64,000 nucleotides of DNA. It comes from Crotophaga sulcirostris (Eukaryota > Chordata > Aves > Cuculiformes > Crotophagidae). How positions within the stretch are numbered: the stretch's first letter is position 1; every line of letters begins with the position of its first letter. A program made the position numbers and the translations under genes. The stretch lies in NCBI GenBank assembly GCA_013397455.1, contig VYZB01000121.1, forward strand, positions 1,905,508-1,969,507, read 5' to 3'. Under the pieces are notes generated by a model. The model worked only from the letters and a program-made list of their open reading frames with translations. It had not been told where the DNA came from and did not search any database. Below, piece after piece: positions 1-11,400 of this stretch.

Positions 1-2844
1 GAAAATCTTTATGAACTTCAAGGATGGGTCATTGTAATATCTTACTAATTGAAATTTCATGGCAAATTTGCTGACTGGCTGCCACATGAGGTGTCGTTTA
101 CCTTACTGCACCTCAACAGATATTAGATCCCATGTTGCCATATATGACCTTCTCCTGCTGTTTAAAATTCCGTGGACATGGAGAAGATTTTCAACATCTA
201 GTGAGCACGGCACAGACCTCCTTGTCTGGAAAAAGATAGTAAAGTTGGTCAGATGCTTTGGTGTCCTTCAGAGCAACAGAGCTGTCTGACTTCTCTTATA
301 ACAGGTGATTTGTTTCTACCTTCAGATGCACACCAGAGGCTTCTGCTGACTTAAATACAAGCCTCCTGTTTCCATCCAAGGTCAGGAATTGGGCTGAACT
401 ATGGCCTGAACAGACAACTGTGCCTGGCATGCTATGGCTAGAGTGCCTGTCCTTGCCCAGGACCTCCTGCACCTTCAGAAATGTGTTGTTTAGACCTCCT
501 AGCTCTGCAAATAAGTTCAGCAGGATGGCGAACTGTAATATTTGCAGCAGGAGATGCTTATGAGTTGTGTACCGCATGCAAAGTGTTTTCCCATTTCAAA
601 CACATGAGTGTGCTTGTTCCCACTAGCAGGACATCAACTGTTGTGAGCTGGTAAAAGCCTTCACCCACCAGTCACTTTATAAATTATCTGTTATAAAGTA
701 CTTGGGAGCAAATGGCAGTTAAACAACACTTCTTAAAATATTTATTGCAATTCATATCCGTTGTGCTTTTATTACATATTAATTGAAGAAAGGAGCATAT
801 TTGAATTCTCTGCTGCAAACAAGAGAAAATAAAGTAAGTTTTACGGATATGAACTGTAAACTTTAAAACATACTCTGCACCATTAACAAGGGCAGGATTC
901 CCATGGGGTCTGCACTGCTTAGAGACTTATTACTGAGCAGCTCTGCTTTGTTTTCACAGACGTGGAATAAAATGTCCTCACAGTTTTGATTTTGCATGTG
1001 CCCAGTTTTGAGGGGATAAGTGGATGAGCTAGGTTTTACTGAACAATGCTGACAGTGTACAAAAAATATTTGGAAAGCAGGGCACTGAAATCCTCCACAA
1101 TTGTCTACAGTGTATGGCCTGTTGCCTTAGAATGCTGGTGCACTTCCATCATTTATTCTTCCCATCACCTCCTCCTTTGCAGCACTGTCTTTTCTTTCCT
1201 GATCTTTCTGGGGACCCTTGATCATTCATCTCACCCAGTCTCCACAGTGTGTAGGCACTCCCATGGGATGATGGAGCAACTCTGTGGAATGGCACAACCA
1301 ACTACTTCCCAATCTTACAGTGATAGTAAGAGGGAAAATATACTTTCCTAAACATTGGAAAACATTTTCTGTGAAATTATTTAAGTGACATGAGGTGCTC
1401 ATACTTACTTGAGGGCAATTAGTTCAGGGCCGCCATGTGGTTTGCATGTCTAGCAATCTCCAAGAAGTTTGCTGGAGATTGTTGTAAAGTCTTAATGTGA
1501 GATCAATATAATGGATGATGCAAAACATGCCAGGAGAAAACGGGAAAGCTTATAATGCGCAAAATGAAGAGTAAAGGTTTGTGAGGCGTGTGCAAGGACA
1601 GAAGGTTGAAAGGATGACAAGTTAAGTGGAAAGAGTTCAGAGGTCTGAACCAGAGAAACAAAAACAGATCCCAGAGCATGGGTCGGGAAGACTGGGGTAA
1701 ATGACAACAAAATCAGAAAAGAAGCACAGAAAAAGAAACATACAAGTCAAACTGTGTGAAAGAAAACAGCAGAAGGTGGGCCAGTGCCAGAAGATGGTCT
1801 GTTGGGAGGCTAATGGATAACAGCAGCAAAGGCATTGGGGCAGGCAACAGATGAGGCAAGAATAGTGGGAGAGCCTGCTACCAGCAGGACAGGCTGGCAG
1901 AGGGGATCCCTGCCACCCTAAAGTGACTGGAAAACAACAGATTGTGCTTTTCTGCTGGAAACAGAAACCTTCTTTGTTCTGTGGCTCAAAACTGTTCCCC
2001 AGACCTGTAGAAGCCAGCCCTGACAAAAGTGACTGCTGTATTCTGTACAGGACCATGGGAAAGGTATCTTTCTCAATTAACAAATAAATTAGCAGGAGGT
2101 ATAACCTTTACTATTAGGTCATTGAGGTCAATTTACTTTAGTTGGCTTAGCTTTAACTATGGCAATAAACCAGACTGTAATACCTAATCCAATGGCTTAA
2201 TTTTGCAAACAGAGCTATTTGGTGTTATGTGAACTTCAAGCCCAGGGGAACTGACCTGGGTTCAAAACAATGGCAGGGAGGTGGAAGGGACGTGAATTTT
2301 AAGAGAAAAGTAGGGGTAAAACCTGCTTGTAGTTCAGATTAAGAAGCGTTTGAGGCAATTACACACCAGGGCCACAGCTCCTGGCTACTGCTCCTGTAAA
2401 TGCATGGCTCATTGTGATTTAAAAGAGGGGCTGCAACTTAGCAAAACCAATAGGCAAGTTTTACAAGGTAACAAAGGTTTAATTTTGCAATCCAGCTTCA
2501 GTTTGGCAAATCCTTTAAGTATGCGTTTAACTGGGAACACAGGACTAATCCCATTGATTGTAATGGGGTTAACAATGTTTGTACAGTGTAGCGATGTTTT
2601 TAACCTCAACTGAATTACGCAGGGAAGTGAGGCTCTAAATGAGGGTGTTCCACCAGAAACCAACTTTGGTTGTTCTTTTTTTTTATGTTCAAACTGGATG
2701 TCTTTCTCCGAGGTGTTTTCACATACAGATTTCCCTCAAGAGCCCATCTGCTCTACCCACAAAACTCTGAACGCCTCAAGCAGCAAAGCCCTGTTTTCTC
2801 ATTCTCACCCTTGCCATTCCTTATAGTGGTGAAAAATTACAAAA
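1..2844. other. 5' flanking sequence, nothing recognised
   Basis: No splice-bounded coding exon, RNA gene or clear repeat was recognised. Open frames here are short and lack family motifs. By human synteny the gene upstream of LVRN is AP3S1, so untranslated sequence of that neighbour could lie here, but nothing visible proves it. Confidence 0.5.
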
Positions 2845-3153
2845 GATGGGGAAGGGCTCTTTATCAGGGAGTGCAGGGATAAGATGAAGCGGAATGGTTC
2901 TCTGAAAGAGGGGAGATTTAGATGACATATTAGGAAGAAATTTTTCCTATAAGAGTGGTGAGGCCCTGGTCCAGGTTGCCCAGAGCAGTGGTGGCTGCCC
3001 CATCCCTGGAGGTGTTCAAGGCCAGGTTGGATGGGGCTTTGAGCCTCCTGATCCAGTGGGAGGTGTCCCTGCCCATGGCAGGGGGCTTGGAAATGGATGG
3101 GCTTTAAGGTCCCTTCCAACCCAAACCATTCTATGATTCTACTATTCTATGTT
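2845..3153 (+). mobile_element. CR1 LINE 3' end fragment, older type
   Basis: A 5'-truncated CR1 retrotransposon end. It has the typical run 'ttgcccagagcagtggtgg', then the 'ggaggtgttcaaggccagg' block and 'aaggtcccttccaaccc', and finishes in the classic CR1 tail built from ATTCTATG octamers. It is non-autonomous and lies 5' of LVRN. Its tail abuts the sequence that is duplicated in LVRN intron 1. Confidence 0.9.
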
Positions 3154-3745
3154 TTAAGATTACAGTGTTTTTATGCAGTTCTCCTGTTAATATTAGCTCA
3201 GTTCCCCAACATCAGCAAAGAGGAAGACATGGTATAGATGAGCTGCTGGTGCTTTCAGCACTGGGTTTCTTAGATAGGCTTTGAGCAGGGTTAAATAGCA
3301 CAGCTATTAAAATGGCAACAGCCAAATATCTTTCAAAAGAAAAGGGCTCCTGGAGAGCTGGCCTTGGGAGCTGGGTGGAAGGCATTGCTGACTTTTGTCA
3401 ATGGAAGCAGTAAGCTAAGGACTCAGTTCCTTGGGTCGAATTGCTCACCATGCAGTGTGTCTTCTGTGAATTACTGTAAATATCAGTGGAAAGCTAATCC
3501 ATTCATTTCAAGTGCCAAGGAAAAAGGAATAAATAAAACATGAACCTTGGGTTTCAGACATGGTTCAGTGCTACAGATCATGAACAGGTGCAGTCATGCT
3601 GTGCTTGTTACTGCACTGTGTGGTGCAGATCGACTCATTTCACACTCTTACTTAATGTGTGGGTGCTGTCCTGACGGCCCCTGGCTCGTCTGGCATCTCT
3701 CTGAGCTAAGTGTAAGACTTCATGATCCCGGTGTGAATATACTGT
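3154..3745. repeat. Duplicated segment, copy A (5' flank of LVRN)
   Basis: About 330 bp (3413-3745) matches 11800-12127 in the same orientation at roughly nine bases in ten by eye. A short leading match (3154-3186 with 11767-11798) is separated in this copy by about 220 bp that copy B lacks. The match resumes after the CR1 insertion at 4378-4440 (with 12127-12198) and then runs into the assembly gap. It may be a local segmental duplication or two copies of an unrecognised dispersed element. Confidence 0.75.
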
Positions 3746-3764
3746 GAATGTATATTTTTGGTTG

Positions 3765-4377
3765 ACAGGGGCTGAACATGAGCCAGCAGTGGCCCAGGTG
3801 GCCAAGAAGGCCAGTGGCATCTTGGCCTGTGTCAGAAACAGCGTGGCCAGCAGGAGCAGGGCAGGGATGGTGCCCCTGTGCTCAGCACTGGTGAGGCCGC
3901 ACCGCGAGTGCCGTGTACAGTTCTGGGCCCCTCACGCCAAGAAGGGCCTTGAGGGGCTGGAGCGCGTCCAGAGAAGGGCAACGAGGCTGGGGAAGGGGAT
4001 GGAGAACAGGGGTTATGAGGAGGGGCTGAGGGAACTGGGGCCGGTTAGAGGCTGAGGGGAGACTCCTCACTGTCTGCAACTGCCTGACAGGAGGTTGTGG
4101 TGAGGTGGGTGTTGGTCTCTTTTCCCAAGTGACAGGTGGTGGGATGAGGGGAAATGGCCACAAGTTGTTCCAAGGAGGTTCAGATTAGACATTAGGAAAG
4201 ATTTCCTCGCTGAGAGGGTGGTCGGGCTGAGCCCCCACCCCTGCGGGGGTTTCAAGGCCGGGCAGAGCAGGCCCTCAGGGGCGGTTCAGCAGAGGGCAGG
4301 TGCGGCTGTACTCGGCGACCTCAAAGCCCTTTCCCAACCAAGCGACCCCGTGGTTCTGTGAGGACCCCGTGACTTTG
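3765..4377 (+). mobile_element. CR1 LINE fragment inserted in copy A of the duplication
   Basis: Begins in the C-terminal part of CR1 ORF2 (a reading '[21 protein letters not shown]') and runs through the 3' region to a degraded tail. The duplicated flanking sequence stops before it and resumes after it, and intron-1 copy B lacks it, so it inserted after that sequence was copied. It lies within about 500 bp of the first visible LVRN exon and could overlap the promoter region. Confidence 0.85.
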
Positions 4378-4440
4378 CTGTTAGGGAACACCTCTCCTGC
4401 AGCCCAACACCACCCGCCTGACTCGGAGGTCACTGAAACC
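4378..4440. repeat. Duplicated segment, copy A continued
   Basis: This stretch, starting 'tgttagggaacacct' and ending 'gaggtcactgaaac', resembles 12127-12198 in LVRN intron 1. It runs directly into the run of Ns, so the end of the homology cannot be seen. Confidence 0.65.
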
Positions 4441-4847
4441 NNNNNNNNNNNNNNNNNNNNNNNNNNNNNNNNNNNNNNNNNNNNNNNNNNNNNNNNNNNN
4501 NNNNNNNNNNNNNNNNNNNNNNNNNNNNNNNNNNNNNNNNNNNNNNNNNNNNNNNNNNNNNNNNNNNNNNNNNNNNNNNNNNNNNNNNNNNNNNNNNNNN
4601 NNNNNNNNNNNNNNNNNNNNNNNNNNNNNNNNNNNNNNNNNNNNNNNNNNNNNNNNNNNNNNNNNNNNNNNNNNNNNNNNNNNNNNNNNNNNNNNNNNNN
4701 NNNNNNNNNNNNNNNNNNNNNNNNNNNNNNNNNNNNNNNNNNNNNNNNNNNNNNNNNNNNNNNNNNNNNNNNNNNNNNNNNNNNNNNNNNNNNNNNNNNN
4801 NNNNNNNNNNNNNNNNNNNNNNNNNNNNNNNNNNNNNNNNNNNNNNN
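4441..4847. other. Assembly gap (407 N) hiding LVRN promoter, start codon and N-terminus
   Basis: A run of 407 unknown bases immediately 5' of GC-rich exon 1. The family's cytoplasmic tail, single membrane anchor and stalk (about 100 residues in human laeverin, from memory) are expected here. GC-rich first exons are often lost from bird assemblies. The gap length is not a round placeholder, so it may be an estimate. Confidence 0.95.
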
Positions 4848-4848
4848 C

Positions 4849-5468
4849 TCCGCTCGGCGCCTGCCCGGGCACCTCGTGCCGCTGCGGTACGACCTGGAGC
4901 TGTGGCCGAGGGTGCGCCCGGGCCAGGCGGGGCCGTTCGGCTTCAGCGGCACCGTGGACATCACCGTGCTGTGCCGGCGGGACACGGCCCGGGTGGTGCT
5001 GCACAGCGCGGGGCTGCGCATCCGCGGGGCCGCGCTGCACGGTCCCCTGTCCCATCCCGGAGACACCACCCTGCATGGTCCCTTATCCCATCCCGGTCCC
5101 CTTTCCCAGCCTGGACCCTTGTCCCATCCCGGAGACAACACCCTGCATGGTCCCCTGTCCCCCTCCGATCCCCTGTCCCAACCCGGCCCCCTGTCCCATC
5201 CCGGAGACACCACCCTGCATGGTCCCCTGTCCCCCTCCGGTCCCCTGTCCGATCCCGGCCCCCTGTCCCCGCCCGCAGCCGCCGCGGGGGAGGTGGCGGT
5301 GGCGGCGGTGCGGGAGGACGCGGCGGGGGAGGCGGTGGTGCTGGAGCTGCGCGGGCAGCTGCGCGCGGGGCGCCGGTACGCGCTGCGGGTCAGCTTCCAG
5401 GGGCGGCTGGAGGAGGAGGACTTCGAAGGGCTCTTCCTCACCCGCTACACCGACCAGGGACGGAGCAG
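4849..5468 (+). CDS. LVRN: LVRN exon 1 (5' partial)
   Basis: Encodes the start of the M1 N-terminal beta domain ('[17 protein letters not shown]') and ends 'YTDQG', typical of the family's first exon. It is very GC-rich. It contains an in-frame minisatellite (5041-5278) in a surface loop region. The donor is CAG|GTGAGC at 5469 and the exon ends in phase 2. Confidence 0.93.
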
Positions 5469-8400
5469 GTGAGCGTGGGGGGCGGCCCCGGGCACCCCGC
5501 ACCCCTCTGCCCACCTTGCCGGGGTCCCCAGCCCCGGGCGGTGCTGCAGCTCCGTGGCGTGGGAGGCATCAGGTGCAGCTCCGGGTACCCCGCACCCCTG
5601 TGCCCAAGGTACCTGTGCCCATGTCCCAGGCTCTGGGAGATGCTGCGGATCCATGACCTGAAGGTGTCCACTCAGCCCCGGGAACCCCCCCATGCCCCTG
5701 TGCCCGCAGTACCCAGGTCACCCATGATGTGAGAGGCATTGGACACAGCTCCAGTTGATGCTGTGTCTCCGTGGCGTGGAGGTGTCAGATGCAGCTGCAG
5801 GAACCCCGCATCCCTATGCCCACGGCACCGGGGTCACCTGTGCAGTGGGAGGTGTCCCCACATCCCCTCTGCCCGTCGTCCCTGGGGTCAGGGTGGTGTG
5901 TGAGGCGTAGAACGCCGCTCCGAGAGATGCTACCCCCCCCGCACCTCTCCACAGGCAGCATTCCAGGTGGTACCAGGGCTGGACAGCACTGGCAGGAGCA
6001 GCTCGTTGCCTTTGCTTGGCAAGACATACTTGTTGTGTACAGTTCTGGGCCCCTCAGTTTGGGAAAGATGCCAGGATACTGGAGGGTGTCCAGAGGAGAG
6101 CAACGAAGATGGTGAAGGGGCTGGAGCACAAGCCCTGTGAGGAGCAACTGAGGGAGCTGGGGCTGTTTAGCCTGGAGAAGAGGAGGCTCAGGGGAGACCT
6201 TATTGCTCTCTACAACTGCCTAAAAGGAGGTTGGAGTCAGGCAGGGGTTGGTCTCTTCTCTCAGATGACCAGTGACAGAACTAGAGGACATGGACTCAAG
6301 CTTCATCAGGGGAGGTTTAGACTTGATGTTAGGAAGAAGTTCTTCCCTGAAAGGGTGATTGGCCACTGGAATGCGCTGCCCAGGGAGGTGGTGGAGTCGC
6401 CGACCCTGGATGTGTTTAAGGGAAGACTGGATGAGGCACTCAGTGCCATGGTTTAGGTGATGGGATGGTGTTAGTGTTGGCTTATAGGTTGGACTTGATG
6501 ATCTCAGAGGTCTCTTCCAGCCTTGTGATACTGTGAAGAGGGGTTGCTGCTCTGTGCTTTGCGCAGTCCTCGCCCTTTCCCCAGGTGCACATCATGGGCT
6601 GCACAGATAACGTGTCAGGAGCTGAGGTTTCTCCTCTCCAGAGAGCACGAGACAGGCTGCCCTGGCTTTTCTTCAGCTGCTGGCTTGATCCACAGTGCCA
6701 GTTTGCAGAGACCTTGCTGAGATGGTTTGCAAAGACATCCTCATTTGTGGAGGCTGTTGAGGAGCTACTGCTCTGGTGTTAGTCTGGGAGGGCTTCTTGA
6801 GGGTCCATCAGAGAAGAGTCTACCTTTGTCAGAGGGAACAATCTGTCTTGACTGGTCAAGCCACGTTTTCTGGGCAATTTCAAGTCTCTCTGTGCCTTTG
6901 GCAGCGAGGGATCAGAACTGCCTACACTTGAGGTTTCTCAGGCAGAGGTGAGACACAGTCTGGCTCAGAGTCTTCATCCTGGCCTCACACGTTTCTGTGT
7001 AGCACTGACAGCTCCTCACCTCATCTGCCTGTGTCTATAGGGACCATATATTTATCTAGAACCCAGGATTTCAGATGAGTGTGTGGGCATGAGTGTAGGG
7101 ATGTTGGCCACATCAGTTTCATTGAGGGGTAGGATGGGTGGCTGCCTTGGACAGCTGGGTTTTGTGGGTACTAGTGCACGTGAAGTTGTTTGGCTTTCAG
7201 CAAACAACCAATGACTTCCTTACCTGGTGCTATTAGGATGCCTTCCTTTTTATTTTCTTTCTATGCAGTGTCAGTATTGGGGCAGCATGAGCTTATCGAG
7301 CAGTTGACCACCTAAAAGATATTTTCAGCCTCAAAATAATACTTTGTTCGTTCTTTTTTTTTTTTTTTACTACTGGGAATCTTCTCAAGGTGAATTGCAT
7401 TATAAACTTACGGTTGTGAAACTTTCTGAAGAAAACTGAAGCTTAAGTTTATGATTCAAATAGTTCCAGCGAAAGACAAGTTTCATAAAATAGGTGTTTA
7501 AAGGAAAGGCAGAAAAATTGCATATTTTAAAGTTATTTCATTTTTCATAATTAAAGATGTAGTGAATTGCTGAAGTTCAGCAATCAGTGAGTCACAAGAA
7601 AAACTAGAGTTAAAATTCAAGTGTTCTTGGCTCCCAGCCTGTGAGTGACTCCACTAAAATAGACTGTGTCACAGCAGCTCATAGACTTTTTGTTCAAGCA
7701 GGTAATATTCAGTTACCCACAAGATTCATACAAGCAAGTCTCTGTATGAGTAGCAATAATAAGAAAGCACAAAATAAAGTTAACAGTTTTTATTGAAATA
7801 GAGAAGGACCCTGTGGTTTTTCTGCAACCACGAGTTGACTTTTCAGCTGCTGGCTTGTGTGTAAATCTTTAGTGATACCAATGTCTGCTACATCTGGAAA
7901 ATTTAACTTCCACAGACATTTTTTTTTAAGAGAAAGGAGATAAGTTGGTTAGCCTTAGAGAAAAATGCACTATAGCAATAAGTACTTTTAGCGAATATAT
8001 CCTGGCTTTCTTCAGTTGCTGTTGCTTCATTCACTGACTGCCATTCACAGGATTATTTGTGCAACTTTCAAGTTAAGGAAAAGCTAGGACACTGCTTTAT
8101 TTACATACTTGTTTAAAAATCTAAATAAGTAGGAAAGCAACAAGCATTTAATTACTTAATATTGTATCATTGTGCTTTCTGATGCTGTATTGATCAAGTC
8201 CTATCTAAGAACCATGGAATTAGACTGTAACTTTTTTTTATTCAAGTTATGTAAAATTCGGAGGATCAGGAAAAAATCTGTGCTGCCAGTTTAAAATAAG
8301 AAAAAAAAGTTTTTAAGATATTAATGTGTATAGTTCATTTTCCAATATTTAAAGGATTTATAACAGTTTTTCCATTTCATTCTTAGCTCATCATGAAGCA

Positions 8401-11400
8401 TTAACAAAATGTGAGACTGCAATCTGGTTAAAGAGATGCCAGTGGTGTTCAGACACTGAAATAAATCAAAGGAAATCCACTGATTGCAGATATAACGTGT
8501 TGTTTTGCTTGCTTGTTCCTGCCCACATTCCTATTATTCTTGAATGTATTTTGTGTATCTTTTCTGGTCTAAAAAGGCTTTCTCTAAATCAAGAGTACAC
8601 GACTGTATCTTGTTATTTTTTCCTGCCCCAAGAATTAAGTCATCGCTTTACCAGCCATTTCCTAATCTGATGGGATCCAGTAACATTAGAAGGGTTTGTT
8701 GTTTGGTTTTTTTTTTGTAGGAGTTGTAGAAGGAGGTAAGTTTTGTGGGATACAGGCTGTAAGCTCTATGAAGCTGTTAATGGTGCAAAAGGTTGGATTC
8801 TAATGGATTATATAGATCGCAAGTGATGTAAAAACATTCAGAGCCCTTCAGCTGTCAGTACAAAGGCTGTTACTATTCTGTAAGGAAATCAGTATCCTAG
8901 GCAGACTGTCTTGTAGCTCTTCTAAAGTGACTTTTACCTGGACCTGGCAGACCTTCAGTGCCTGATTCCTGCATAGGCTTCTCTTTAGCACCTAACTTAA
9001 ACCACTAGCTCGAACAGATGATGTGCCGTTTATCTACTGTCATGCAGACTCCTGTATTTCTTGCAAGCACCACAAATCTTCGTTTTCTAATTTGTGCTCA
9101 TGGAACCAGTACAGACCTCTCATTTCAGAAGAGTTTAAGCACAGAAGGGCAAGCTTTCAATAGACAACTAGATCCTAGACAGAAGTCCCTGAAATATTTG
9201 TTCTGTCTGGGCTTTGGTGCCAGATTTTTTCTTGGTCAAATATCCACATTGCTCTTGGCAAGTTGGCAGAAGTAGTTGACACAAAGTACTGTTCGAAGTT
9301 GAAGCTGGAGCACACTGGCAAGATGGTGTAGGGAAGCTGTTTTGCAGAGACAAATGTTTTCAGAAGTGCAAACCTCACCTGTATCGAAAGCAGAATAAAC
9401 CGAAGCCCAAATTTCGCTTTATTTCCAACACAGAGATTGTTTGTTATGAGTTTGATCATTGATGACTGCCTGTGTTTCTACTGTTGCTAACAATTTGTTC
9501 TGTCCACCTGATCCAGTCTTATGTACAAAAGAAAACTTTGAAAAATGGGAGCTCACTTTATGGATAGTGCAGAGCTCATTTCTGCACTGCTTGCAGGAGC
9601 AAAGGAAGTGAAAAAGGAGGATGCTCCCAGTTCATCAGCACTGAGTATCTGAAGGCTTTCCTGTTGAAATAGGGAATCTGTATCCTGCATATAGCTGGGA
9701 CAGTCTATGCTAGCGTCTGGGTAGGCAGAAAGATACAGAAAACCACCTTTGCCCTTCTTCTTTACGGGCTGACTCAAATGTATTCAATGCAGAAGGTTTG
9801 TGGCAGCATCGTTCTGCATCCGTTGCCTCCAGTGCTGCAAAGGAGCTCATGTGTGCTGCTCCAGGGTTAGAGGAACCATGTGGAGTGCACAATAAAGTGC
9901 AGGCTGAACATCAATGTCTTAAAATAATCTTGAGAGTCTTGCTTGGTAGCTGTTCGGCACATGTCCTGTGCAACTTCTATAAAATGTTTGGCTGGACAGG
10001 GCTGGCAGTAGCAGGCATCCCAAAATGTAGTTGAACACAATATTTGTTGAACATAATAATTGCACAATATTTCCATCAGTTGCTTCTGCACCGTTTACTA
10101 GAATGAGGGAAAAGGGGATTAGGGCAGCATCAGTACAGTTAATTGTGCCTGAGAGCAGGGCATCTGGAGCTCTTCTTAGCTCTGTTTTATATACATCTGT
10201 GGGTAAGACCATCAAAGACAGAAATCAGAGCAAATAACAGGTTTGTTGTTTTCTTGGTCTGCGTGTTCACCTGAAAAAGGGACCAGGTGTTCAGCACAGC
10301 TGCTGCACAAAACAGGATTCTGCTCACTTTGTGAACCTTACCTTGAGCCACTTCAGGATTTGTTTTACAGTTTCATTATTATATATATTTAACGTTGAAG
10401 AAATCAGATATGAAATATGTTAACACAAAACCCCATTATGCCTTCAATATTACAAATAACTTTATTTTAATGAGAAAGAATTTTTAGAAGAATAACCTTT
10501 TTTGCGTCAACATAAAACATTTCTTTTACAATTATGCTGATTTTTAATCAGGTGAAACAGCATCGACTAGGCATTCATGTGCTATACAAGATGCATTCTC
10601 ATTTTCTTTTTCTTGTTTTTAGATAATAATTGGGAAAAAAAGAACCTCTGCAGTGTAAATTGTCAAATACTTAGGCTAAAAGATCCCATTATATATTTAT
10701 GTCTCATTATTTAAAAGTATTATGACTTTGATTTTGTTTTACTAGAGGAAGAAGACACTATATGATACTTAGGAGAAAAGAAAATGAAATCTATGTACAA
10801 AACTGTAGGCTTAAGACAAGAATTTATTTGTCTGCAGTGTTAGGGTTTCTTAGAAATGAATTTCCTTTATGTAATTTGCTTTGTGATAATATTCCACTAT
10901 GAAAAAAAAATTGCTAGTAATTCAGTTCCTACTAATACCTTCACCTTAAGAAAAAACACAGAAAAACCCAAGAAAAGAGCCCCAAGAATGACTCATTCTG
11001 ACAAATGTTATGAGGTAATGTGTGTTTGAAACACCAGTGTAACATGCATAAAACATTCCCATTTTTCCTTTTTTATTTGGAGACCTGCTGAAAAATAACA
11101 TCTAATCTGTCCTCATATTTCTTTTTTGTCATGATGCTTCTGCCCAATGTTGTGCTCTTTTGTAGTCTTGAACAACAATTTCTCTGGACACATTTTCTGA
11201 CATCAGTTAGTGCTGTTGTAGAGCCTCCTGAGGCAGTCAGTAATTGCTCTGGTGCAGGGGAATTTTCAGTCATGGGATTGCTCGGTGTTTCCTAGAACCA
11301 AGCTGTGGTTGATTGCACAACTGAATGTGCAAAAGCATACTTTGCTGCATGGGAAGAAGGAGACGGAGTATTTTAAATTATTTGCTCCCTGGATGAAGTG

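Noticed and set aside
4902..5732. Long open frames in other frames and on the minus strand over LVRN exon 1 (up to 276 codons)
   Set aside because: GC-rich repeats with few stops create long shadow frames. Only the frame of 4849-5468 encodes M1 family sequence.
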